Source: Moniliella sp. 'wahieum'
Lineage: Eukaryota > Basidiomycota > Moniliellomycetes > Moniliellales > Moniliellaceae
Reading direction: 5' to 3'
NCBI GenBank assembly: GCA_003971905.1
Contig: RSEE01000062.1
Span: forward strand, 1 to 64,000
Length of the DNA: 64,000 bases
The notes below the pieces were generated by a model. It made no database searches. It saw nothing but the letters and a program-made list of their open reading frames with translations, and had not been told where the DNA came from. Positions 47,956-59,775 of the stretch are shown in pieces. The stretch's first letter is position 1. Each line of letters begins with the position of its first letter. A program made the position numbers and the translations under genes.

Positions 47956-50240
47956 TCAGTATGAACCGATCTCGTCCACCGCATCAGTAAGTGAAGGGAT
48001 GCATAGGGGAGCTTCGCCCCTCTTGTTTGACTTGACCGAAGGCCAGCTCTGATCCCACTCCAAAACGGCGGGAGGGGGAGTAACCTTACTCACTAGATGA
48101 GAAGTCGGGGGGGCTCCCTCTTCCTCCTGCACGTCCAACGATACACCGGGGAAGTCGAAACGCCCATGAGGAGCCGTTGCTCCCCCTGTGCCAGTTCCTC
48201 CGACCCACGGGCACAGGTACAGTGGGGGGCAAGGTGTGTGTCGCAGTGTCGCCGTAGTACGGAGACGGGAGCGACCAGTCCGGCAGCGGAGGCGGCGCGC
48301 TTTCTTCACTCCAGCCGTTCAGGCTCAGGTCCATCTCAACCGAACTCGTCACGGTCTTGGGGGATGCGGTGAGTGTCCATTTTTTACCCAGCATGGAGCG
48401 TGGGGCAGTAAACGAGTGCAGCGTGTGTAGCGTGCGCAGGGTAGGCCGCTTGGTAGACGGGTGCGGGGCATCTTTCCCCGCCCGGACCAGAGTTTGTATT
48501 GACTTGGACTTGACAAGGCGGCGGGTAAAGCCCTCGGTGGGAGAGGAAGCGCGAGGCTCAGGTGAAGGGTCGCGGGAAGGTCCATCGGCGGGGGAGGTGA
48601 CCAGACGCGCGCGCAAGGCCCTTTCTTCTCTCTTTCGTAAGCACCAGAGGGGGAGAAGGGCTGGATCTATCGTCAGAGAGTTGTGGGCAGTCCATAGTCG
48701 GCGACGGGCTGTCTTGCCGCAATCTCAGGTGAGAGTAGGGCGGGGGCTCCAGCGAGTAGGGCGGAAGGTAGATCGTGTCATGAGTGCAGGCACAGGAGGC
48801 AATGGCAACAGTCCGATGCATGGAAAAGACCTGCACTTTAGGGAGACCAGTCGTGCCACTGTTGGACATCGTGTTCAGTACACTCAAGCGCGAAAAGAAC
48901 ACATCAATCCCAATCTCGTGCGAAACCCGAATGTCCGTCTGCGATCCACGCACGGTGCTCGGCCGCATCGCACCATGGTCGGGCAAACGGAAGATGGACT
49001 GGAGGGAATAGCCATCACTGGTCTCGGAGGTAGGTGGGGAATGACGGCCCGCTACGCTATAGTGAGCAAAGGTGCCGTCAAGCACGGTACCAAAGGGGCT
49101 GATAGTGGGTTGTCCTGCTGCTGCACCCAGTCCGGGCCGTCCCGGAGTGGCCTGGCCGTCCTCACCCTCTTGGGCAAACCAAATTGTGTCTTCGGGCAGT
49201 CCCTCGTCCGGGCGACGGTAGGGGGAGGGATTGCACCCTTTTTCCCACAACCGTAACTTTTTCGCTGGGAGCTTGAGCCACTTTTGTCGTTGAGAACTGA
49301 AGAGCTCCACAGTTTTTTCAAGTAGACACGAATGGTATGCACTGTCACCCCGCTGGTGGATCAGGGTGACGTACTCCCACCGCCGCTGTCCCTCCCACCG
49401 TCAGTGAGGCAGAGAGAAGTGAAAGAGAAAGAAGACCCAATGCCTCATGGTAACCTTCAAATTGCATGTCGAGGGGGGCAGGACCTCCATCGGGCTGAAC
49501 CTGGGTAAGGAGGTACACTTCCTTCCATGTAGACATGTCTGACTTACCCCCCCTCCCTGCACCCAACGCCGTGGCGGTCACAACATAACGAAGCGACGCA
49601 TCCTCAGTCCGGGAAAAGGAGGCAGGCGTGGTGGCTGGGATGATAAACACATACTCAAACCTGGAGCCCATCAAAAAAGGAAGTCAGTTTGCGTTGGCTC
49701 GATCATCTTACAGGGAAACAGCATAATGCATACCCGTGCACGCCAGCTGTGAGCTGCAGCGGCTGGTGGGGGGCTTTGACCGATGGTGTGTGGGTCGTGT
49801 CGGGAGCGTACTGCGGGGGTGGGTCGGTGGTATGACCCAACTCGTCAGGAACAAGCGAAGAGGGAGCAAATTGGGCTCCATCTGTCTCATTTTCGCTTGT
49901 CAGTGTGGGAGAGGCATCGGGCATGTGGGTTTTGGGAGTTCGAAGGTAATGTTTGACGAGATAGAGAGTGCTGCTGAACACCACTTTTTCCTCGCAACGC
50001 ATCCCAGTTGCATGGGTAGTGTCCGGGAAATAGAGTGTTTGCCGCCCCTCGAGTGATACCTTGACAGACTGGATCGACCGGTCGGTCGGACACATCAGCT
50101 CTACCACCCCGCTCAGAGTCTGGTCTGGGCCAGGCAAACGTGACCGGGTGGAGCAGGGCGCAGATAACGTCCTCACTCGCCACATGGAGCGCAATCTCGC
50201 ACGCCGGTGTTGGTGGGTGCGCCCGTGGATGGGGAAGCAT
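47956..50240 (-). CDS. Alpha-arrestin (ART family ubiquitin-ligase adaptor)
   Basis: Alpha-arrestins bring Rsp5-type ubiquitin ligases to plasma-membrane transporters. The ATG at 50240 leads into the arrestin N domain: CEIALHVASEDVICA, LSGVVELMCPTDRSIQSVKV, SLEGRQTLYFPD and FSSTLYLVKHYLRT. An intron (49661-49733, donor GTATGC) joins LTAGVHG to FEYVFIIPATTPASF, followed by YVVTATALGAGRG. The C domain follows with VTVHTIRVYLKK, ELFSSQRQKWLKLP, LRVSHE-like sequence near 48900 and VASCACTHDTIYLPPYS. PY-type motifs LPPYS and EPPPYS (about 48750-48780) would bind WW domains. The tail is Ser/Pro-rich, continuing through TPSPEPRASSPTEGF-like sequence, SLDVQEEEGAPP and ending SLTDAVDEIGSY at 47956. 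The gene would encode about 720 residues. Frame changes near 48610, 48240, 49310-49340 and 50110 blur the exon limits. Two divergent-domain motifs and the PY sites make the family call firm; which ART it is remains open. Confidence 0.78.
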
Positions 50241-53200
50241 TGTTGCCAAAAAGCGGATGAAGAGACCGGTACTCCTTCGATCGCCCTGGTGGGTGTGGAA
50301 GAAGAAAGGACAGCAGGTGTTGTGGAAGGAGAGCCGACAAGAGATAGCAGACAAAGAGGTCGAGATGGTGAGTATATATCGGAGATGGAGATATGAGCTT
50401 TCAGATTGTGGCTGGCATGAATTACTGATTGACACAGCAACATGTGTCACTGGAATTAGCTGCAGCATCCCAGCGCACCACTCCTGCATTCGACCGAAGG
50501 GTGTAATCGGGAGCACAGGGACGCAGGATACGCTCTTAGTAACGCACCCGTCACCCACGTCACCCAATACTGTGACGCACTAGTGATGCTGATTTCAGAA
50601 TAAGGGACCAATGACTAGTGACGCTAGTGACGCGTGACGACCGGCGATGCATGATGCATGAAGCTGAAGCTGCGTAACGTAACGCGTAAAGCTTAAAGCT
50701 TAAAGCTGGATGCGTTTGAATTCACAGGCCAGGGCGGCCCCTGGTGCGTGGTGGCCCATTGTGCTCAGCCGGCCAGCGGCTCAGCGGGAGCCAGGGGAGA
50801 CTAATAAGCGCTAAGCATAAGTCCATGGCTGTTCTGGCTGAGTGCCCAGCTGGGCCCACCGCGCCGCCTAAGCCGCTAAGGCCTAAGGCCGCCTCAGGCC
50901 TCGGTCTCACCGGTCACTGGTCACCGGTCACCGGTCACCCCCAGCCCTTTGATAATGGCAATTGCCCAGTAGATACTAGATCTGAGTTCAGATCGTTCAG
51001 AACTCACACCGAGTAACTGAGTTACTGAGTTACAGTAGGGTTACTAGCTTTCCTCAGTACGGCCAGTACGGAATCTGCGTGCACTGAATTCAATCACCGA
51101 GTACTGAGTTACGGACCCGTCAGTACTCAGTCATCGTCAGCACTTTCCCGCTGTTCGCGGGCCAGGTCCAGGCTATTAGAGCGTACACTTGGCCAATGCC
51201 CCCTTCTGTTAAAACCGCATACTAGCTTTCACACTTTTTAGCGATGAGCACAACGCGCCATACTGCATACCAGGCCATACCAGGCCATACCAGGCCATAC
51301 CGGAAACGTTACCCATTACCGGTTGCCAGGTGATGGACAGCGGTCCATGTTACCCTTTCCCGCTTGTCCTTTGTCCCATGGACAACGGGGTCACCGGTCA
51401 CCGGCTACAGTAGAGGCTAGATAATGTTCTCGCCCTCCAGAACGGAGAATATTGCATCAAGAAATGATTAATGAACCCGGCGGTTCCGGGCGTGGGCTAC
51501 CGGCGCCACTACACCAGCGTGGCGTCGCAAAAGTGTCTAGGAAGGCCTGCGGGGATCCCTCAGGCGTGCTCAGCCCTATAATAGCTTAGTGTTAAATTTA
51601 ACCCTTGACTGGTGACCCTTAAAAAACGTGAGCCTCGGCGCTGAGCTCAGCCTCAGCCTCAGCCTCAGCCTCAGCCTCAGCCTTCTGTGTGAGGCCTGCG
51701 ACATAAGTGAGGGGTCGTCATTCACAACTTCTCCATCAAGAAAAACTGGAGCTCAACCGTGGTCAGCATTGTAGCATGTTGATCAAAAGCAAAGGAGGGG
51801 AGCAGAGGTTGACCGAACGTGTGCCCGTGAGAAACTCTCAATGCTCAGTAAGCTGAGCTCTTACTGGTTACTCCCAGAGATGCTGAGCACCGACGCTCGC
51901 GGCCCGCAACTGGATGGGGTGCATGTCACTGTCTGCCTTAGTAAAACATGTAATGCATACCATGAGATCCCACCGGCAATGAGCGTTGGACGTTGAACGT
52001 TGAACGACGTTGAACGTTGAACGTTGTGAACAGAGAGGGTCTTGGTTCATCCATATTGAGGAGTGACCTCACCGTCACTTGTGACCGGGTGACCCCCACA
52101 AATTGATTAACGAGGGCGAGAGTCGGCGGGTACATGCATGTCCACGAGAGCGCACAGGAGGGGGTGGTAACGCGTAACGGGTAACAAAAGGTGTTACGCG
52201 GGTGCGGGGGCCAAGCATGGCTAAGCTGTTGGACCTACGCATTGCATGCTACATTGCATGACGTTTGTGGTTGCCAATGGTGCTATGTCCTAAACATGTA
52301 ACGGTTTGAAGGAGCCAGTTAGTGCATGAGCGGGTTTGGGGGGTCCTGCATGTAGAAGAGCAATTAAGCTGGCAGATAATACCATTACATCTTCCGGCAT
52401 TACTATCATCTCGTCACCTTCTCACGATCCAGGCCCCAGGGGTTCATCGACAATTAGATCACGGATGTATATAGTTGTGTCAACGGCCTCAGCGGCCTCA
52501 GCTTATATTCAACTGCATAATGGCACCACCTACAACAGTTACGTACTCTTTACTACTACTCTCATATCGACGAGAAAAGAATATAGACGACGTGCAGGAA
52601 ACCCACTTCACCTGTCAGCATGTCAGGTCAGTTGACCGATGGCAGAGGAACAACGACGACGGACGCCATCTCTCCGAGAGAGTAAGGTGGGCAGATTGAA
52701 AAAGGCTGGTAGGATTGAGAGCAACAGCGGACGACCAGAGAAGAAAAGCCCTGCCGGAAAAAAGAAAGCTGTTCGTTTCTTCCATTTCTCCACATTGTTA
52801 CTTGAGTTGCTTCATTGTACAACAGTCCTAGTCATGTCGGGATCAGAGCGACATGGTCACATATAGTCATCAGGTTTGATGAACCCTCATTTGTTCTAGA
52901 CCCTGTTTGCCCTTTGTCTATGCTCCCCCTGCATTCTACGTCTGACTCAGCTCGCATGCTATCTTCTCCGAGGTATATTATATAACCTCGCCTCCTTTCT
53001 CCTCGATGAATATGATTCTCGTCCTTTTCCCATCTCCATCTTCTGTTAAGTCATACTGTCTTTACCTTGGTGCTCGCCACGGGTCCAAGAGGGTCCAGTA
53101 TGGGGGCGTGGCTCCGGACGAGAGGGACGATGTATCGTTGGGTGGTGGGTAACCGGTAACCGGTAGCCGGTAACCGGTAAAACCTGTGGCGATTGTATGG

Positions 53201-54523
53201 AGATAATGATGACCCTCTCAATCCATCGACCCGACGGTCACTCATAGATGAGATCAGAGATGCAAGAAGCGGCTGCGGAGCGCCAGGTTGCATGTTGTCG
53301 GGCGATGCGGACGAAGGAAGGAAACCTGCGCCGGAATCCTCCGCCATGTACCGCGGCTCTGCAACCTGTCGCCTTTCACGGCAGGTGTGGGGTAAGGAGT
53401 GGGTCACCGGTGACAGTCACTGTGACATGTGACATGTGACATGTGACATGTGACCGGCCAGCCGGTCAAGCCCTGGCAAGGTGATCCGGTGACCCGGTCA
53501 CGTGCACCGGAACAAGGTCCGCGTGGTCAGACTGGTCCGGTGGCCAGGCACCGCGAGCGCACCAGGGCAAGGGCTGCTGAGCGCACCCCAAGCCAGGCAC
53601 TGTGAGCATGTTGGGCGTGCCGCTAGGCTTGGTGGCCAATCGGCGCTGTGCGCGATTAGCCGCGCGGACGTAACTAGTAACTCCCAGCCAACGCAGCCTT
53701 GGCAGTCGGCATTAGAAGTGCCTTGCCTGGTGTTGCCCTTCCCCGTCATGTTGACGTGTCAATATTCAATCAATCGCCGCCAGCGTGACACGTGCCGCGT
53801 GACGGCATAGTGCACCATGGCGCATGGGTGAGGTGTGACGCGGGAATGAACATGCCGGGCCGGGACAGGCGGACCCTTCTGTGCCCCAGCAGCCCAGCAG
53901 TCCAGCCGCGCTCCGGCGGAGCGCTGAGCATCAGCGCCCACGGGCATTGGGGCAGCGGGGCACGGCGCCAGTGGCGCCCAGCAGCCCAGTGCCCCCCAGT
54001 AGCGTCGTCGGCGTCGGCCGCCCCCGGCAGCGATGGCTGCGGCGGCGCTGTAGGGCGCTGTCCGACCGGGTCTGCTCGCATGCGCCGCAGTGCGACACAC
54101 GAATGCGGGGGAGGCACGGCGCCTGTGCGCGCCCCCTCGCCCAGCGGGGGAGGCGGGGCGGGGTCTGGTTGGGCCTGAGACAACTAACACCGTCCTCCCT
54201 CCGCGGCACGGCGCCAGTCTCTGCGCGTACCCCGCCATGTTCGGCCCCCCGCGACCGATGCGGGCCCAACCGCGGTCGCCCCAGCACGCCAGTGTCGCCG
54301 CACCCGCGCGGCCAGCCGGCTCGGCTGCTCCGGCGCCCAGGCCACGCCAGCCGGATCGGGCATATATAACGAATGGCACGCGCGCCCTGCCCGCATCACC
54401 CGCCACAGTCCCAGCCCCCGTTCGCAACCGCCGTCCTCTGCGGTCTGCGTTTCTGTCCTCCTCCCACCCGTCCCCGCCCTCGTCCCCATCCCCATCCCCG
54501 TCCTCGTCCCCGTCCCCGTCCCC
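50241..54523. other. Long gene-free block rich in short palindromic-word arrays
   Basis: About 4.3 kb without a recognisable gene. Arrays include GGTCACCGGTCACC (about 50907-50940 and 51390-51404), CAGGCCATAC x3 (51271-51300), (CAGCCT)n (51648-51682), AACGTTGAACG (51984-52026), GGTAACCGGTAACCGG (53149-53180) and TGACATG x4 (53421-53455). AGTACTGAGT and GAGTTACTGAGTTAC words cluster at 51000-51130. From 53.8 kb the sequence becomes very GC- and C-rich and leads into the zinc-cluster gene. Long frames there on both strands (for example 53759-54427) are compositional. Confidence 0.55.
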
Positions 54524-57044
54524 ATGCCCCCGCCGCCATCATCATCCCCTCCCCCGCCCGGCAAGCCCTCCCCCCGCCTCCGCTGCCGCAGCCCGCGAGG
54601 AACCGGCCCTTGTTCCATCGCCCCGCCTCGCCACCTCCGCTCCGCCGCACGCCCCAACAGCGCCACGCCGGCGCACCGACGCTCCCGGCCATCCACGATG
54701 CTCACACTGCTTGGTCTCCCGCCGAGACTCCTCTGCCCCCCATCGACCAGCTCACTGTTATCTCGCCTCGCCGACACAGCGTAGCTCCGTCTACAACGTT
54801 CACTCCCTCGTCGCGTCCCTCCTTGCCATCCACCACCTTACCACCCCCCCGCCCCGCCCCATCGCGCCTCCGTCTCCTCCACCACCTCCACCACCTCCAC
54901 CTCTTCTGCGCCGCTGGCGTCTTCCCTGCTTCCGCCCCATCGATTCCCGCCTGTGGGTGGGTGGGGGGAGCGTCCACCGCCCCGCCAACATCGTTGGTCT
55001 GACGATTTGCCACAAGCACGCAGATATGCTGTGCGTGCCAACCTACTCTCGACTGTGACCGAAGCGAGTGGGTCGGTTACGCCTGCCTGGTCCGGAGCCT
55101 CGACCCCTCACACCCGGTCCCATTTCATCGCCGCCGATCCACACCGCCACCTCCCACCTCTGCCCCCGGCAAACAATGTATCCCCCACCTCGTCTACCCC
55201 ACTCGTGCTAGGCCCAGTTATGGCGGACCCGTCGGTATTGCGTGAAGCCCCTCCATCTAGCTTTGTTGGGGGAGATGAAGGTTGGGACATGCCCTATGTG
55301 CCACAGCGTGGAAAGCGAAAGCGGTCACAGCGTTCTTGCACTTCCTGCCACAAAGCCAAACGTCGATGCGACCGAAAGCAGCCATGTGGCAACTGTATTT
55401 TTAACGGCAAAGTGTGCCAATACTAGTACGCTCAGTTTTCTCTGTTTCCCTTGTGCTGGAAGAGGAGGTGACTGACCTTGTGTGCATGTTAGCGACGAAT
55501 CCGGTGTCTTGGCTCCGGCGAGTCAGCACAAGCGGCTCGAGTCTTTGCCCTCCTCATACTCTCTTCAATCTGCCGTGGACACTTTGGATGGGGAAGAGAC
55601 GTCACTTCCCAAATCAGCGGTTGGAAGAAGCGTTTCAACTGGCCAAATTGGTGCTCGTTTACCTACCTTTGGGCCTCGCAGCCTACCACCTCCACCGCAG
55701 CCTACTAGCGACAATTCGTCACTGGCAGTCCTGGCAGAAGCTGCTGCTCCCTCCAAGCCTACTGCAGGGGCTACCCCGCCGCTCTCGGTGCTCACCCCAC
55801 CACCTGCTGTTGTGCGGCGGGCATCCTCCGTGGTTCCCCCGCTGGCCGGGCCCTTGTCAAGCGACTCGCGCTCTTCTCGTTCCTCTTTGCCCAGCCTGGG
55901 CGAAAGGGCAGGGGAACCTGGGCCGGTTGATACCGTCACCTCCGAAGCGGGCGCCGGTTGGACAAGCGCATTACCTCCTGCCTCTGCTTCCCCAGAAGGC
56001 TGGTCCATTGCGCGCGGCAACAAGGTCACGACCACCTTCTCCCAAGGTCATCATCGTCCCGCCGACGGAATTGAGGCAATGCTTCGACAATCGGCTGTAG
56101 CTCTCCTGCCCCCTCTCGATAAGCAAGAGGAGCTCGTTGCACAGTTTAGGACTAGTGGGTTCCCGCTCGCGTTATGTCTCCCCTCCTTGACCAAGATGGA
56201 GAACGACAAGGATGGGTACCGGTTTGACATGGACCCGGCGTTGCACCATGCTTTGTTCGCCGCTACACTTTCGCCAGATGAAGGAGCGCCTCATGCCCAG
56301 GCATCTCGTCTGCTCCTTGCGCTCACACCTGAGCAGTCCTGTCATCCGATGACATATGCCCTGTTGGCACTTGCCGCGCTCGCTAGTGGGCAAGCGCGCC
56401 AAGCGGCCCTGGACACGACTTGTGCGTGGCGCCTGGTGGAAGCGGGCGAAGGTAAGAAGGAGGGGCTGCTGGCCCATGCGGTAGCGGCCATGGACGCAAT
56501 GGCGTGCCTGTACGCTGGCGCTTCACCTTCCGTCCCAGCTGGCGGCTTTGACGCCAATGTGGCTGGGTTAGAAGGGGCTTTGGCCGCGCTCATTCAGAGT
56601 CTGACTTGCCGGTCGAGGGGAGAGATGGATGAGCTACTGGCCTCGCTCCCTCCTAGCTTGAAATACAGCGAGGATCACCTCAACCCACTGATTCAAGCGG
56701 GCGAGCAAGGGGCGCCACTGACGGAAGAAAGTATGGCGCATCTTGCTTGGGCCTGTTTGCATGCTCATGCAGCAACGATCCAATTGGGAAGTGGTCATGC
56801 GCCCTCCATTGCCCTGGCACGGGGACGTATCGCGACGCTAAAAGCGGCCTTGGACGTGTTTCCTCCCCACGTGGTAGGCATCTTCTTCCTCACCCCGTTC
56901 TTCGCCATCGACCCTCCGCGTACGCCCCGAAGTGACGCTGAGCGCATGGCTCAGCAGGCGGTCGACCGGTGGGTCAGACAGGACTGCTCGGCCCTTTTGC
57001 TTCTTGAACCCTTGCCGCGCAAGTCCCCCTGCGCAGCACCATGA
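54524..57044 (+). CDS. Zn(II)2Cys6 transcription factor
   Basis: A fungal nuclear regulator. The binuclear zinc cluster is complete: CTSCHKAKRRCDRKQPCGNC then IFNGKVC (55338-55419), spacing CX2CX6CX5CX2CX6C, preceded by a basic arm (PQRGKRKRSQR). An intron at 55426-55492 (donor GTACGC, acceptor TTAG) joins CQYY to DESGVLAPASQHKRLES. The second exon is uninterrupted for about 517 codons: a Ser/Pro-rich region, then a fungal-TF middle-homology-like helical domain (GYRFDMDPALHHALFAATL, MTYALLALAALASGQARQAA, AHAVAAMDAMACLYAGAS, HLAWACLHAHAATIQLG and HVVGIFFLTPFFAIDP). The cluster is near the N-terminus as usual. The start is uncertain: ATG at 54524 opens a Pro/Ser-rich leader that needs two frame changes, whereas ATG at 55220 (MADPSVLREAPPSSF) gives a clean minimal protein of about 585 residues. 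The target pathway is unknown; the nearest neighbour is the MFS gene at 59.8 kb. Confidence 0.87.
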
Positions 57045-59775
57045 TCTCCTCATATCGAGTCGGAACCACCCGACCCAAAAGTTAAAAGTTTTTGCCTTGT
57101 TCCCTTACGACACAGCTCTCATCCCATTCTCCCTGTTCACATGTCACAGGCGATGTCATGACTGTGGAGGATGTGGTCTGGTGGCTTGATCTGATTCCCT
57201 TGTTGTTACTACTACTTATACTCAGTCCGTGTGAAAGTCATGTTGTGGGTATAGATACGCCACGGAACCGTGGCGAAGAGACGCAGAACGAACGCAGAGA
57301 CCGCGGGCGTTGTTCTGTGCCGTTTTGCAGGAAAGTTATGTGGGACTAGTATGGAATACGCACAGTTTATACATCAGGCTGGCAGCATCTGTATGCATTT
57401 AAAACAGGATTAGTAACGTATAGCGCATACATTGTCCACAGTCCATAAGCCTGGCTGCGGATGGGCCTTAAGGGGTTCAGTGAAAAAGGTTTGTTCATAT
57501 ACTTTTGCGAGAGACACAACTGACCCTGCGACAGCCTTCCTAGCTGGATGGCCGAGATCAACTGAACCAAGATGCCATGGTTTGGCCGAGTGAGATCTCC
57601 TCATAGAGAAGGGTTGCTGCGTAGAATCAAGTTGTAAGTAACTTCACCTAGTACTACTTTGTAGTAGTAGTACACGGCTCTTGCATAGCCCGTTGATACA
57701 GTTGGTTGTATACAAAAAAGGGTGTGCATTTTGCCGATGATGTTTTTAGAGCGCGAGCACAAGTACCACAACCTGTAGAGTAGGATAGATCGGGACGTTA
57801 GAGACAATAATAATCCGAAGATCAATGAAAAAAGCGGCGGGGGCATCCCTCCTTTGGGAACGGCCAACTGTTCGGATTCCTGCAACGTCCGTTTGGGCGT
57901 CGTGCACCCAGTTCGCCCCCTAGCACGCAAAGGTGACCGTGTTGCACGGGGATCGCGGTTAAGGCCAACCATGTTGTGGGCCTTCTCAATGACACATGTC
58001 CAACACACTGATGCCGCCATCTGGAAGGAGGCGCAGCCTTCTCGCGCAGGAGATGCGTTTGGCTTTAGTTACTGTCTGAACCAAGGTCGAACTTGATTCA
58101 ATGGGTTTTTAGAACTGTTGTGGCTTTAGAGCCGATGGTCGGAATGGACATGCCTCATAGTCCCGATCGACCCCATATCTTGGCCCAGAAGAGACCTGGA
58201 GTGTCTCTCATAGTCGCCAGTCAAAGTTTGGCGAACAACCATCGACTTCCCACCGCCACTTGGTCCCGCCTACCCGACGGGGCCTTTATTTATGCCATGT
58301 TTCGATCCTCCTGGCCTTCGTTATCGTGTACCACAAGACCTGTGGCGCATGCCAATTGTTGCTCCCCAACAGAGCAAAAGTTTTGCACACAATAAAAGTG
58401 CGCCTGCGCTCCCACCTTGCAGTTCGTATGGGGGCGAAGGCATTACGGTTCGGGAGAATGGTAACCTCGCGTATGGGCCGGTTCAAATTTTCCTTTTGTG
58501 AACTGCGTTGTATCAATATTCTTGAGAGGGAGCCCCATATAGCAGCGCTTTTGACCGATGGATCAAAAGGTGTGGGACGTGGGTCTACGGAGGTGGAGGG
58601 TCAAGAGTCGATGGCTGCGATGATGACACTGGCAACGTGAAGCGCCTATAGGCACAGCCGTATCATCCTAGCAAATTCCATAGAGGGCTTCCGGAAACTT
58701 GCTAAGGCCTCGCTCTGAAAGTCGTCTGTGTTCTTCGGGATTTGGTGTTAAGGGCGAAGACGGACTCGAAAGCCTAGCGGAGCCTATGCGTAGTTTGGTT
58801 GGCGTGGGCATGGGCCTGACGCCGATAGTCCGTCTGATGATCTAGGTATAGCCACGATGAGACTAGTAGGTTGGATTTGGGAGCAAGCTCTGGGATCGAG
58901 TCTAGGGAGAGGAGAAGAGATCGCATAGGCTCCGACTGACTTGCCAGTCCGTCTTCGCCCGTGCCATTTGGGGTGTTTGAACCTCCCCACATAAACCCCA
59001 TCGTTACATTCTTATTCCGTCGAGAGGCTTTCAATGCATCCCTAGCATTTGGCTGTGAGCCCGCAGTATGGAGAGGGCAGTGGGTACTAGGTGCGAACGA
59101 GTGAGTGCCAGATCCCCTCTGGAGCTCTCACTTGCTGATGTATCGAAGTCGGGATCAAGGTCTGACAGCAATGGGAGGGAAATAGCCCTTTGGCCTTCTA
59201 TTCGTTCTTATGGTTGAAACGGAAGACTAGTGCCACAGAATCATAATAGCTTCCCTTCCTTCGTGCTCTCTTCAATCTCCGCCACGTTCCACTTCCTGTA
59301 CTCTTCCCCCTCCCCCCCGAAAGCCCGCAGAACGATGTCACTCGGTATTTTGGGACTCTTCTTGCACAATGTCTCATCACGGGGGGCAGCTCAACGGACT
59401 TTATGTGGAGCACATCGATAAGAGACCCCAAAATGACTATAATTACGGATGACATAAGGGTGCATATTCGGCAATAGATTGACATCGACATTAAACCCAT
59501 CTAGTAGTATAAGGGGTCGAGAACCACGAGAAAGCCGGAAAAGGTAGGTGAATTATTGACTCAGGCCCGTTTCGTCAAGTGTCCGGAGAAGTGAAGCTCA
59601 TGCCCGTGGCGGAGAGGGAAAAGAAGTGGATTGAAAGGCATCAAAGAGGAAACAGAGGAAATATCCACAATGCGACGGTTCTGACGGCAAGGATGTTGAA
59701 CGCCAGGGGGGAGTACAGAAGGAAGGTTGAACCTGGATTCTGATATGTTTTATAGACGATGAGATCGTCCCCGTT
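57045..59775. other. Gene-poor block, ~2.7 kb
   Basis: No conserved product recognised. Minus frame 57601-58020 (139 codons) has a hydrophobic stretch (LFSLIFGLLLSLTSRSILL) but no family match. Plus frames at 58093-58640 lack motifs. Composition is closer to 50% GC than in the coding regions, with no obvious tandem repeats, unlike 50-54 kb. Confidence 0.4.

Noticed and set aside
53759-55002. Long frames on both strands before the zinc-cluster exon
   Set aside because: Extreme C-rich composition keeps many frames open. Only the Pro/Ser-rich plus-strand leader near 54.5 kb is kept, as an uncertain N-terminus.
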